Origin: Nitrospira defluvii
Lineage (GTDB): Bacteria > Nitrospirota > Nitrospiria > Nitrospirales > Nitrospiraceae
NCBI GenBank assembly: GCA_000196815.1
Contig: FP929003.1
Coordinates: 2,255,501-2,319,500 of the forward strand
DNA length: 64,000 nt
Direction: 5' to 3'
Part shown: piece after piece, positions 8,742 through 17,493 of the stretch
Numbering within the stretch: position 1 is the first letter of the stretch
Layout of the letters: the number at the start of each line of letters is the position of its first letter
Notes under the pieces: generated by a model
Told to the model about the DNA's origin: nothing
The model's input: the letters and a program-made list of their open reading frames with translations, nothing else
The model's database searches: none
Translations under genes and position numbers: made by a program

Positions 8742-8766
8742 CTGCCGGTATGACAATAACCGGCAG
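8742..8766. terminator. hairpin between convergent fliW and kinase genes
   Basis: CTGCCGGT (8742-8749) pairs perfectly with ACCGGCAG (8759-8766) across a 9-base loop. There is no T-run on either side, so intrinsic termination is uncertain. Its place in the 270-base convergent spacer is suggestive. Nothing else recognisable was seen in 8702-8971. Confidence 0.35.
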
Positions 8767-8971
8767 AACGTGCACAAAGGCCTTCCTCCCGGTCCGTCGT
8801 CCGTGAAACGTCCTTCGTCTCTCATCCGTATAAAAGTGTGTCTGACATAGAGCTCATCGCGGCTGGTCAGAAATCGAGAGTGGGGGGATCTATATCGAGA
8901 ACGCCGCTGCCGGACTGTTTTCGCAGCCTGCCGGCAAACGCACTGCGGTTTTCCGACGTACGGTGAATCGA

Positions 8972-11824
8972 CTAACGGGACTGAGCCGGGTCGGTAGGGG
9001 CAATTTGACGCTCGAGTACGGCAACGAGTTGCTGAACCGTACGTTCGAGCTGGGAGAATAGGGCAGGGGCTTCGGCGAGCGTCCCGAGACGTCCGTTGGC
9101 CTCCAACTGACTTGCCAGGAGCACTACTTCCGGTGCGCATAAGTTGGCTGCCGTGCCTTTGAGGCTATGAGCCGCCCGCTCAAGAGCGACGCCGTCGGCC
9201 TGCTTGACGGCCGCTTCGATCTCCTGGACCATTATCCGGTGTCGCTCCAAGAACAGACGAATCAACTGATCGAACAGATCCACATCGCCGCCGATATTGA
9301 CGAGCATCGTGCTCGCGTCGAACACGCGGGCATCGGTCTTCGACATTTCACGGGGAGGCGTCGGGGCCGGCGCATGGTCCGGTGTCGCGAGGGGAGCCCA
9401 TCGCTGCAAGAGTCGACCGAGATCGTCCGTCTTCACCGGTTTGGAGAGATAGTCATCCATACCGGCGGCTTTGCAGCGCTCGCGGTCTCCCGGCATGGCG
9501 TTCGCCGTCAGCGCAATGATGGGAATATGGGCGCGGGTGCCGGATGCGGCAGGCTTCTGCTCCTGTTCGCGAATGCGGCGGGTCGCCTCATAGCCATCCA
9601 TTGTCGGCATCTGACAGTCCATCACGATCGCGGCATAGAGACCCCGTTCAAATGCCGCCACGGCTTCCTGACCGTTGGATACGATGTCCGGCTGATATCC
9701 GAGGCGGTCCAGCATACGCACGGCCAGCTTCTGGTTCACCACATTGTCTTCTGCAACGAGGATACGCGGGCGGGCACGCTGTTCAGCCAAGGTGTGGCGG
9801 GTGATCAATGTCGGGACAATTGTCGGTCCCGTCGCCACCCCCGGAGCGTTGGTGGTGGCCGGTCCTTGCAGGCCAAACACGACGCGGAGACAGCCCTGAA
9901 GCTGGTCATGGCGTACAGGCTTCGTCAGGTAGGCCGTAAAGCCTGCGCGCCGTGCTCGTTCGGCATGCCCGGGCTGGATCAGGGAGGTCAAGACGATCAA
10001 GCGAACCCCGGCACCCTGAGGGTGGGCTCTGATCTCCTGGGCCAGTTGAAGTCCATCTTTCCCCGGCATCAGCATATCGAGCACCGCCGCATCGTAGGGC
10101 CGGCCTTGTGCCGCAGCCTGTTCGAGCATGAGAATGGCTTCATCGGCATGACGCGCCTGGCCGTCCTGCATCCCCCAGCCTGATACCAGATGATGAAGAA
10201 TGGTGCGATTCGATTCGTTGTCGTCCACGATCAGAATGCGGCGACCGCTCAACTCGACCGAAGGAACGATCGCCGGCGCACAGACCGCCTGCTTCTGAAA
10301 TCTCGCCGTGCACCAGAACGTGGTGCCCTGGCCCGGTTGGCTGCGTAGCCCGACCTGACCGCCCATGAGTTCCACCAATTGTTTGGAGATGGCGAGCCCC
10401 AGTCCCGTTCCCCCGTATTTTCTGGTGGTGGAACTGTCGGCTTGGGTGAAGGCCTGGAACAGCCGCGACTGCACGTCTTCGCTGATGCCGATGCCGGAGT
10501 CCGTCACCTCGAACTTGATGATGACCTCGGACGGGGAGTCGCGCTCCAGAAAGGCCTGCAACGTCACTTCTCCACGCTCGGTAAACTTGATGGCGTTGCC
10601 TACGAAGTTCGTCAGCACCTGACGCAGCCGTCCGGGGTCGCCTCGCAACGCGTTCGGCACGGCGGCATGCACGAGGCCCGTAATCTCCAGGCCCTTACGC
10701 TGAGCCCGTTCCGCGAACTGAGACAACACGTCTTCAACGGTCGTACGCAGATAAAAATCAAGGTGCTCCAATTCCAGCTTGCCCGCCTCGATCTTGCTGC
10801 ATTCAAGCACATCGTTAATCAGTGAGAGTTGCGCTTCTCCGCATTGCTGAATGGTATTCGTGAATGACCGTTGCTCTTCGGTCAACGGAGTCTCCAGCAA
10901 CAAGCTCGCCATCCCGATCACGCCGTTCATCGGCGTGCGCAATTCGTGCGTGATCATCGCTAGAAAAGACGACTTCGCCCGTGCTGCGGTCTGCGCCTGC
11001 TGAAGTGCCTGGTCCAACTGGCGGTTGCTCTCGCGGAGGCGATCGGCGGTTTCGTTGAGCGCCCGGTGAGTCGCATGCACTTCACTCAGATCGATGGCAA
11101 ACGCCCGCACGAGGCCGTGTCCGGGGACCGGACAGAGAGTCCAGCTATAACAGGCCTCGCCTCTCACGACATCTTGGGACGTCAGGGTTCGTCCTTCCAA
11201 TAAGCAGGTCGCGACAAGAGCGGGGAGGTTGTCCGGAAGAATCTCCGGCTTTCCTGCAAGGTCGTATCCGAAGCGACCGAGTACGTCTGCCATGGCCGGA
11301 TTCGCATAGACCAGATTTCCGTGCCGATCGATTTCCACGATCGGATAGGGACTCTCCTCGGCCACCTCGGCCAGACGGTCACGGTCTTTCTCCAATTCGA
11401 CTTCGCGTGACACATCGCGCAGGGTCATCAACGTAGCGACCGAAGGAATTCCGGAGATGCGAAGATGTTGCCATTCGATCACAGTGGAATGGCCCGTGTC
11501 GCTTTCATCGTCACTGGCGGTCTGGCCGGCGGGGGAAAACCGCCCGTCCGGCAGTTTCACGATCCCCGTGGCTCGAAGCGAGTCGCTCAGATCCAGCCGC
11601 TGACCGAGGAGATCCGATAGCGCGTGTCCGGCACAGGCCGCCGGAGACCGCGCGAACAGACGAGCAGCGGTCCGATTCGCGAAAATAACGGTTTGCTCGG
11701 CACCCAGAAGAAAGATTCCGAGCGGTACCGCATCCCACAGCAGGGTTAAGACCTCCGGTGGGACGGACAAGCCGGCTGCGTGTTGGGGGTGCGGGGTGCG
11801 TGGATGCTGCGGATGGTTCGTCAC
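8972..11824 (-). CDS. hybrid sensor histidine kinase, PAS-PAS-HisKA-HATPase-REC-REC-Hpt
   Basis: A 950-aa phosphorelay protein without an evident transmembrane segment. Domains: two PAS domains (about residues 25-120 and 140-240; second with YPIVEIDRHGNLVYANPAM), HisKA with His293 (FLAMITHELRTPMNGVIGM), HATPase_c with GTGLGLAISKQLVELMGG, a first receiver with Asp583 (VLDMLMPGKDG), a second with Asp736 (MDCQMPTMDGYEATRRIREQ) and a C-terminal Hpt with His886 (AAHSLKGTAAN). This is BarA-like in its output half. The GTG start overlaps the TGA of the upstream HD-GYP gene by four bases, so the two are translationally coupled under a sigma-28 promoter. The signal and the downstream response regulator are unknown. 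Confidence 0.93.
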   Translation of the reverse strand: MTNHPQHPRTPHPQHAAGLSVPPEVLTLLWDAVPLGIFLLGAEQTVIFANRTAARLFARSPAACAGHALSDLLGQRLDLSDSLRATGIVKLPDGRFSPAGQTASDDESDTGHSTVIEWQHLRISGIPSVATLMTLRDVSREVELEKDRDRLAEVAEESPYPIVEIDRHGNLVYANPAMADVLGRFGYDLAGKPEILPDNLPALVATCLLEGRTLTSQDVVRGEACYSWTLCPVPGHGLVRAFAIDLSEVHATHRALNETADRLRESNRQLDQALQQAQTAARAKSSFLAMITHELRTPMNGVIGMASLLLETPLTEEQRSFTNTIQQCGEAQLSLINDVLECSKIEAGKLELEHLDFYLRTTVEDVLSQFAERAQRKGLEITGLVHAAVPNALRGDPGRLRQVLTNFVGNAIKFTERGEVTLQAFLERDSPSEVIIKFEVTDSGIGISEDVQSRLFQAFTQADSSTTRKYGGTGLGLAISKQLVELMGGQVGLRSQPGQGTTFWCTARFQKQAVCAPAIVPSVELSGRRILIVDDNESNRTILHHLVSGWGMQDGQARHADEAILMLEQAAAQGRPYDAAVLDMLMPGKDGLQLAQEIRAHPQGAGVRLIVLTSLIQPGHAERARRAGFTAYLTKPVRHDQLQGCLRVVFGLQGPATTNAPGVATGPTIVPTLITRHTLAEQRARPRILVAEDNVVNQKLAVRMLDRLGYQPDIVSNGQEAVAAFERGLYAAIVMDCQMPTMDGYEATRRIREQEQKPAASGTRAHIPIIALTANAMPGDRERCKAAGMDDYLSKPVKTDDLGRLLQRWAPLATPDHAPAPTPPREMSKTDARVFDASTMLVNIGGDVDLFDQLIRLFLERHRIMVQEIEAAVKQADGVALERAAHSLKGTAANLCAPEVVLLASQLEANGRLGTLAEAPALFSQLERTVQQLVAVLERQIAPTDPAQSR

Positions 11825-13074
11825 GAGCGAGCACCCACGGCAGGTTCAAGGTAGTGCGGGAGATCGACCTGTTCCAGCTTTGGATCCAATGCCCGAAGAA
11901 TGGTACGGGTCGGTTGGTCGGGCGGTTGGTTTTGCAGGTCGACTTCGAAGGGGTCCTGCTGACTCTGCCCTTCCGCTCCCTTGATTATCCGGATACGTGG
12001 TCTCAATCGGTCTTCATGATTCAGACCCACGACCAATGCGCATTCATTGGTATTCAGCTTGATGAGACTCCCGAGAGGGTAGACGCCCAAGGCCTTGATG
12101 GCGACCTCCACCAGCGTCTTCTCATACCGGCCTTTCGCCCCCAGCACGAAGAGCTGCCGGATCGCATCGTGCGGCAGCAGGGGCGGACGCCCATGTCGCG
12201 CGCTGACTAAATCGTCGTAGCTGTCCGCCAAACCCACCAGTTGCGCCAGGGCGGAAAGACCCTCCTGCTTCAGGCGTTGAGGAAACCCGCTCCCGTCTTG
12301 ATATTCATGATGTTGCAAGATAATGCGGGAGACCGCATCGGGGACCGCGCCCACTTGAGCGAGTACGGTAGCCGCCAATTGCGGGTGCTGTTTCATGAGG
12401 ACCTGCTCCTGATCGGTCAGCGGAGTGGTTTTTCGATACAGGTTGCGCGGGAGCCGCACATAACCGATGTCGTGAAGCAACGCTCCCAACCCCAGGGCTT
12501 CCAGATCGGATTCCGCGCAGCCGTTTTCCACCGCCAGAATGAGAGTGAGGACGCAGACATCCATGCCATGGCTGGCGAGGGTGGCGTCAAATCGGCGGAC
12601 TTTATCCAGACAGAACTGGATCAGCATCGCTTCCGGCTGTGCCACAATCTGTTCCAGGAGCCGGCTCACGATCGGCTTCAGGGCCGCGATCTTTGGCGGG
12701 TTACCCGCTTCGAGGTCACTGAAGACGCGTTCCACGGCGGCCATGCTTTCCCGATAGGCCGCGGCAGCTACTGCGGCCTGTGGGACTTGCTCGCTTTCCT
12801 GCGGCACGACGGCTTCATCGCTGACCGGCGGCGGTTCATCCGGAGGAGGCACCGTGGGCGGCGCAGGCGGGGTGGCAGCCCCGACGTCCAACCCGCGGTC
12901 AGTATCGATGGTGACGACGAGGATGCCATGGCGTTTGAGTTGCACGATGTCGTCGGGATTTGAAACCAACCACTTATGGAGGAGAAACGGGGTGCGGTAC
13001 CAAGGCTGATCCAAACCGGCGATAAACATGCCGACGGTGAGTTGATCGATGGAGATGTGCTTTGTCGAAGCCAT
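11821..13074 (-). CDS. DUF3391 + HD-GYP c-di-GMP phosphodiesterase-like protein
   Basis: From the ATG at 13074 the protein has 417 aa. An N-terminal DUF3391-type domain (STKHISIDQLTVGMFIAGLD, then WYRTPFLLHKW) is followed by a proline-rich linker and an HD-GYP domain: LGLGALLHDIGY (HD pair), KQHPQLAATVLAQ and HHEYQDGSGFPQRL. The GYP triplet reads GFP, which is a tolerated variant. HD-GYP enzymes hydrolyse cyclic-di-GMP. Longer upstream starts exist to 13197 but would run over the promoter. It is coupled to the hybrid kinase downstream, so it probably acts in the same sigma-28-timed circuit. Confidence 0.9.
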   Translation of the reverse strand: MASTKHISIDQLTVGMFIAGLDQPWYRTPFLLHKWLVSNPDDIVQLKRHGILVVTIDTDRGLDVGAATPPAPPTVPPPDEPPPVSDEAVVPQESEQVPQAAVAAAAYRESMAAVERVFSDLEAGNPPKIAALKPIVSRLLEQIVAQPEAMLIQFCLDKVRRFDATLASHGMDVCVLTLILAVENGCAESDLEALGLGALLHDIGYVRLPRNLYRKTTPLTDQEQVLMKQHPQLAATVLAQVGAVPDAVSRIILQHHEYQDGSGFPQRLKQEGLSALAQLVGLADSYDDLVSARHGRPPLLPHDAIRQLFVLGAKGRYEKTLVEVAIKALGVYPLGSLIKLNTNECALVVGLNHEDRLRPRIRIIKGAEGQSQQDPFEVDLQNQPPDQPTRTILRALDPKLEQVDLPHYLEPAVGARS

Positions 13075-13152
13075 ATCAGAGCTGTACCTACTGCTTAGCA
13101 CGCCTTGAATTGAGCGCAGTGTTTCCGGTGTTTCATCTATGCCGTAGAGTAC

Positions 13153-13180
13153 ATATCGGTTGATCAGAGGCCGGTCTTTA
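13153..13180 (-). promoter_or_regulatory. sigma-28 promoter for the HD-GYP/hybrid-kinase operon
   Basis: Read on the minus strand: TAAAG (13180-13176), 15 bases, ACCGATAT (13160-13153), about 79 bases before the ATG at 13074. Same layout and spacing as the flgM site. Confidence 0.75.
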
Positions 13181-13212
13181 CCTCTGTGCGACAACACAGA
13201 TCCACCGGTTCC

Positions 13213-13240
13213 TTCAGGTCTTGCAGAAGGCGACCGATAG
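13213..13240 (+). promoter_or_regulatory. possible sigma-28 promoter for the PilZ gene
   Basis: TTCAG at 13213-13217, 15 bases, ACCGATAG at 13233-13240. The -10 element is good. The -35 element differs at one position from the TNAAG seen at the other sites. It is divergent from the minus-strand promoter 33 bases away. Confidence 0.45.
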
Positions 13241-13288
13241 AGCTGACGAGGGTGCGTCTACGGGCCGGCAGGCGGGAGGGAAGAGCCC

Positions 13289-14002
13289 ATGAGCGAACTG
13301 GTCATTCATCGTCATCCGTCCTCGTTTCTGTCGGTCGGACTTTCGCTTCAGCTCAGCGTGCCGCAGGACGACACGCGCGGGCAATACGGCTCATCAGTCC
13401 TGGGGTGGAAACACCGGAGCTGGATCGTCTGTGAATGGCCCTTTCATTTGGGGCAGCCGATTCCCTGCGTGAGAGGAACGCTCTGCCTGTTGCGGTACAT
13501 CCATGAAGGAAACATGATCGGATATCGCACGGAGGTCCTGGAAGCGCAGATGCAGCCTTTCCCGTTTCTACTGCTCGCATTTCCCTCCGAGTTGGAAGAG
13601 GTGCCGCTCCGGAAGCACGGGCGGGTATCGGCCCGGGAGCCGATTGTCCTGTCTGTCGTGCAGGAGTTCGCATCCAACCAGCCAAATGAACCCCCGATCC
13701 GCATCGGCGGGCTGCTGAAGGATTTGAGTGCCTCCGGCTGCGCCGTGCTTATTCAACGCCCGGTGCAGGACTTTTACCCCGGGATGGCTCTGCGGGTTGA
13801 GTTTGAAATCACCGGCACCGGACACGTCAACAATCTGACAGGGGTTGTCCGAAACCTGTCACCGCTGGCCGATGGGACGCATCTTGGCCTGGAGTTCCGG
13901 TTCGACGGCAAAGAAACGATCGAGTACCGGGGCTGGGGAGGATCGGTGCGGAACGCGCTTGAATCCTTCGTGCATCGAAAACATGCCTTCGAGTCCGCCT
14001 AG
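13289..14002 (+). CDS. YcgR-like PilZ domain protein (c-di-GMP effector, probable flagellar brake)
   Basis: A 237-aa protein with a YcgR-type N-terminal beta domain (about residues 5-105) and a C-terminal PilZ domain. The c-di-GMP motifs are visible: the RxxxR-type RKHGRVSAR near residue 108-116 and DLSASGC (DxSxxG) near 146. YcgR binds c-di-GMP and slows the motor by contacting MotA or FliG. The family and neighbourhood support that role, but it is inferred. GGGAGGGAAG precedes the ATG. It is divergent from the HD-GYP operon, so c-di-GMP breakdown and sensing are adjacent. Confidence 0.85.
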   Translation: MSELVIHRHPSSFLSVGLSLQLSVPQDDTRGQYGSSVLGWKHRSWIVCEWPFHLGQPIPCVRGTLCLLRYIHEGNMIGYRTEVLEAQMQPFPFLLLAFPSELEEVPLRKHGRVSAREPIVLSVVQEFASNQPNEPPIRIGGLLKDLSASGCAVLIQRPVQDFYPGMALRVEFEITGTGHVNNLTGVVRNLSPLADGTHLGLEFRFDGKETIEYRGWGGSVRNALESFVHRKHAFESA

Positions 14003-14198
14003 ACTGCAGCGGTTGCCGATGACTGGGAAGTTTTTGCCCGGTCCGGTGCCGCCACTCCTTCTCAAAGTCCGAAAATCCCGTCCTTTCAATTCCTCCCGCA
14101 ATAGACGTCAGTGGCATACATCTTGATTGGTATTCCGTTGCCACACCTCGTCTCGTGAGGGACGCAGGCCATGTTCGGGAGCAAGAGGGACGACAATC

Positions 14199-15392
14199 AT
14201 GACGCTTCATGCACAGAGTGCCAAGCTCAATCCTCGCTGGTGTCTCGCGCAGGATACGATCGACCGGCAGGATATCGACCATTTGATCGAGTGGCTGCGG
14301 ACTTATCCTCGCCTCACCAAAGGCGCGGTGACCCTCGACTTTGAACGCCAATGGTCGGAATGGTTGGGGCGTCCCTATTCGGTACACTGCAACTCCGGTT
14401 CGTCGGCCAATCTGTTGATGTATTACGCACTGCTGCGCTCCGGCAAACTGCGCAACACGAACGTGATCGTCCCGAGTGTCGGATGGGTGACGTCGATCGC
14501 CCCGGCGATTCAATTCGGCTTCACACCCATCATGTGCGAGGCCGATCCTGACACCTTCGGCCTCGACCTGAATCATCTGGAAGACCTCCTACAACGCCAT
14601 CACGCGCAGACGGTGTTACTCGTTCAAGTTCTCGGCGTCCCGCATCGCATGCAGGAACTGCAGACCCTGAAGGACCGGTACGGGTTTTACCTGCTCGAAG
14701 ATGCCTGTGCCGCCATCGGGGCGGAATATGGCGGTAAGAAGATCGGGACATTCGGTGATATGGCGAGCTTCTCCTTCTATTTCGGCCATCAGATGTCCAC
14801 GATCGAAGGCGGCATGGTGTCGACCAGCGACAAGCAGCTGGCGGACATGCTCCTGATGCTGCGCAGCCACGGGTGGAGCAAGGACCTTGACCAGACCAGC
14901 CATCAGACATTGGTGACACAATACCAGGTCGACGATTTCCACTCGCCCTTCGTGTTTTACGAGCCGGGCTTCAATCTCCGCTCGACGGATCTCAATGCCT
15001 TTATCGGCATCGAGCAACTGCACAAACTGGATTGGATGACCGGGCAACGGCAGGCCAATCATGAACGGTACCTGCAGCACTTGGGTGGGCGGTTCTATAC
15101 ACAGCGCCCGCCGAATGGGAGCAAGGTCGCCAGCATCTCCTTCGGGTTGCTGGCGGATTCGACGGAGCAACGTCGTCGAATTGTCCGGGCGTTGGTCGCA
15201 GAAGGAGTGGAAACGAGAATCTTCTCCGCCGGCAATCTAGGGCTCCATCCTTTCTGGATGAACCGCTACGGGAAGACCAGCTTCCCTGTGGCGGACCGCG
15301 TCCATCATTGCGGCTTCTTCCTGCCCAATCACGCCTCCATGAACGAACAGGATGTGGCTCACATCGCACGGATTGTCCTGGAGGCCGCGTGA
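14199..15392 (+). CDS. ColD/RfbH-type PLP-dependent sugar 3-dehydratase (DegT fold)
   Basis: A 397-aa DegT/DnrJ/EryC1-fold protein with CNSGSSANLLMYYAL near residue 66 and the PLP-binding LLEDACAAIGAEYGG. Where aminotransferases have the Schiff-base Lys (SF...K...EGG), this protein has His197 in SFYFGHQMSTIEGGMVST. That Lys-to-His change is the signature of PMP-dependent dehydratases such as ColD (GDP-4-keto-6-deoxymannose 3-dehydratase) and RfbH, and the surrounding residues resemble ColD. It should therefore remove the C3 hydroxyl of a 4-keto-6-deoxy nucleotide sugar and not transaminate. The true substrate is unknown. The start is the ATG at 14199 after GAGGG. First gene of the glycan island. 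Confidence 0.85.
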   Translation: MTLHAQSAKLNPRWCLAQDTIDRQDIDHLIEWLRTYPRLTKGAVTLDFERQWSEWLGRPYSVHCNSGSSANLLMYYALLRSGKLRNTNVIVPSVGWVTSIAPAIQFGFTPIMCEADPDTFGLDLNHLEDLLQRHHAQTVLLVQVLGVPHRMQELQTLKDRYGFYLLEDACAAIGAEYGGKKIGTFGDMASFSFYFGHQMSTIEGGMVSTSDKQLADMLLMLRSHGWSKDLDQTSHQTLVTQYQVDDFHSPFVFYEPGFNLRSTDLNAFIGIEQLHKLDWMTGQRQANHERYLQHLGGRFYTQRPPNGSKVASISFGLLADSTEQRRRIVRALVAEGVETRIFSAGNLGLHPFWMNRYGKTSFPVADRVHHCGFFLPNHASMNEQDVAHIARIVLEAA

Positions 15393-15444
15393 CGGCATTG
15401 TTGTATTTCAGCAGCTACGTATTCATAGGGGAGCTTGTTCGATC

Positions 15445-16392
15445 ATGACGACAGCCTCGACCCATGTGCTTGTGACCGGCGGCGCCGGTTATCTCGGCTC
15501 CGTGCTCAGCAAACGTTTATTGGATCGTGGTTACAAGGTCACCGTGCTGGACAATTTCATGTATCGCCAAAACAGTTTGATGGATTGTTGCGGCGAGGAG
15601 GGTTTCCAGGTGGTGCGGGGCGACTGCCGGGACGAACGCGTGTTGACCGATCTCCTGCGAACGGCCGACATCATCATTCCGCTTGCCGCGCTGGTCGGGG
15701 CACCGCTCTGTGACCGTGATCGCGTCGGAGCCTATACGGTGAATTTCGAGGCCGTTCAGCTCTTGTGCAAGCTCTCCTCTCCACGGCAGCGGATCATTTT
15801 TCCCGTCACGAACAGCGGCTATGGCATCGGGCAACCGGGAGTGCCCTGCACGGAGGAGTCGCCGCTACGCCCCATCAGCCTCTATGGCGAAACGAAAGTC
15901 AAAGCCGAGCGGGTGGTGCTGGATCGGGGAAACGCCATCACGTTGCGTCTGGCCACGGTGTTCGGCGTGTCGCCGAGAATGCGCATGGATCTGCTGGTCA
16001 ACGATTTCGTCTGGCGCGCCGTGCAGGATCGCGCCGTCGTCGTCTTCGAAGGGCATTGCAAACGCAACTACATCCATATCCGGGACGTCGTCCGGACGTT
16101 TCTGCATGCCATCGATCACTTCGACGAGATGAAAGATCGTCCGTACAACGTGGGCCTGGACGATGCCAACCTCTCGAAACTCGAACTCTGCCGAGTCATC
16201 CAGACGCTCATTCCGCATTTCGTGTCGTTCGAGGCGCCGATCGGCGAGGACCCCGACAAGCGCGACTATATCGTATCGAATCAGCGTTTATCGGCAACCG
16301 GGTTCAAGCCGGAGTGGTCCTTGGAACGCGGCATTCGTGAGTTGATGAAGTGTTACACGATCATCAAAGCCGGGCAGTATGCCAATGTCTGA
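15445..16392 (+). CDS. extended SDR nucleotide-sugar epimerase/dehydratase
   Basis: A 315-aa extended short-chain dehydrogenase with the Rossmann motif TGGAGYLGS (residues ~10-18), the acidic VLDNFMY that selects NAD, and a YxxxK pair in SLYGETK after PVTNSGYG. These enzymes perform 4,6-dehydration, epimerisation or reduction of nucleotide sugars. Working with the ColD-like dehydratase before it and the heptose-activating genes after it, it could supply the 4-keto intermediate or reduce the product. The sequence alone does not say which. The ATG follows AGGGGAG. Confidence 0.85.
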   Translation: MTTASTHVLVTGGAGYLGSVLSKRLLDRGYKVTVLDNFMYRQNSLMDCCGEEGFQVVRGDCRDERVLTDLLRTADIIIPLAALVGAPLCDRDRVGAYTVNFEAVQLLCKLSSPRQRIIFPVTNSGYGIGQPGVPCTEESPLRPISLYGETKVKAERVVLDRGNAITLRLATVFGVSPRMRMDLLVNDFVWRAVQDRAVVVFEGHCKRNYIHIRDVVRTFLHAIDHFDEMKDRPYNVGLDDANLSKLELCRVIQTLIPHFVSFEAPIGEDPDKRDYIVSNQRLSATGFKPEWSLERGIRELMKCYTIIKAGQYANV

Positions 16393-16422
16393 TTCGGGAT
16401 CGGGTGGACGGGGAGGGCATCG

Positions 16423-17493
16423 ATGATTATCAGTCGAACACCGTTCCGGATGTCCTTCTTCGGCGGCGGCACCGATTATCCCGTGTGGTTCCGTGAACAT
16501 GGCGGCGCGGTCCTTGCCACGACCATCGATAAGTATTGCTACATCAGCTGCCGCCGCCTGCCGCCGTTTTTCGAGCACCGGACGCGCATTGCTTATTCAC
16601 GCATCGAGCTGGTGAAGAACCATGAAGACATCGAACATCCAGCCGTGCGCGGAGTCCTGAAGTATCTCAACATCCACGACGGTCTGGAGATTCACCACGA
16701 CGGAGACCTGCCGGCACGCACGGGACTGGGATCGAGCTCGTCGTTCACAGTCGGCCTGCTCCATACGCTGTACGCGCTTCAGCACATCATGCCCAGCAAG
16801 GACCAGCTGGCCCAAGCGGCCATTCACGTCGAGCAGAACGTGCTGGGCGAGGCCGTCGGGTGTCAGGATCAGGTCCTCGCGGCGCATGGCAGTCTCTGCA
16901 AGGCCACGTTTTTTCCGAACGGAGAGATCGGCCATACCCCCATCATCATGCAGCCCGACCGGCTTGCCGCCTTCCAGAGCCACCTGCAACTCTACTTCAC
17001 GGGCTTCTCCCGAATTGCCTCGGAAGTGGCGCGCGAGCAGATCGATCGCACGAAACAACGCACAGCCGAACTGTTTGCCATGCTGCAGATGGTCGAGGAG
17101 GGCATCGCAATCCTCACCGGCGGCGGAGATCTGGATGCGTTTGGAACCTTGCTCCATGAAGCCTGGATGCTCAAGCGCCGCCTGACGTCACGGATCACGA
17201 CTCCGGCCATCGACGAGATTTACACGGCGGCGAGAGCGGCCGGCGCACTGGGCGGAAAGTTGTTGGGCGCCGGAGGCGGGGGGTTCATGCTCCTCTTTGC
17301 CAAGCCCGAGGACCATGAGCGGATTCGCCTGGCCCTGCCCGGATTGTTACAGGTTCCGTTTAAGTTTGAAGGTCTTGGGACACAGATCGTGTTTTATCAG
17401 GAAGATCATCTCATGCTCGACGACGTGTGGGCGCAACACTCGGCTGATACGGCCTCCCAATTAAAGGCCGCGTTACTCGGAAAGGCGGCGTGA
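16423..17493 (+). CDS. GHMP-family sugar kinase, D-glycero-D-manno-heptose 7-phosphate kinase-like
   Basis: A 356-aa GHMP kinase. The N-terminus (MIISRTPFRMSFFGGGTDYP) is characteristic of the HddA/sugar-kinase branch, motif 2 is GDLPARTGLGSSSSFTVGLL (about residues 92-111), and the C-terminal motif 3 is GKLLGAGGGGFMLLF. HddA phosphorylates heptose 7-phosphate at C1 on the way to GDP-D-glycero-alpha-D-manno-heptose. The next gene encodes the matching nucleotidyltransferase. The isomerase (GmhA) and phosphatase (GmhB) needed for that route are not in the window. The stop overlaps the next start. Confidence 0.85.
   Translation: MIISRTPFRMSFFGGGTDYPVWFREHGGAVLATTIDKYCYISCRRLPPFFEHRTRIAYSRIELVKNHEDIEHPAVRGVLKYLNIHDGLEIHHDGDLPARTGLGSSSSFTVGLLHTLYALQHIMPSKDQLAQAAIHVEQNVLGEAVGCQDQVLAAHGSLCKATFFPNGEIGHTPIIMQPDRLAAFQSHLQLYFTGFSRIASEVAREQIDRTKQRTAELFAMLQMVEEGIAILTGGGDLDAFGTLLHEAWMLKRRLTSRITTPAIDEIYTAARAAGALGGKLLGAGGGGFMLLFAKPEDHERIRLALPGLLQVPFKFEGLGTQIVFYQEDHLMLDDVWAQHSADTASQLKAALLGKAA

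Noticed and set aside
14015-14022. GCCGATGA before the glycan island as another sigma-28 -10 element
   Set aside because: The bases 15 positions upstream read CCGCC instead of TNAAG, so no -35 element is present.
14101-14130. Possible sigma-54 promoter upstream of the glycan island (TGGC at 14112, TTGA at 14123)
   Set aside because: The -24 GG and ten-base spacing fit, but the -12 element lacks the essential GC (it reads GA). A single partial match is not enough.
14199-15392. Annotation as an ordinary DegT sugar aminotransferase
   Set aside because: The Schiff-base Lys is replaced by His197 in a ColD-like context, so transamination is not expected.
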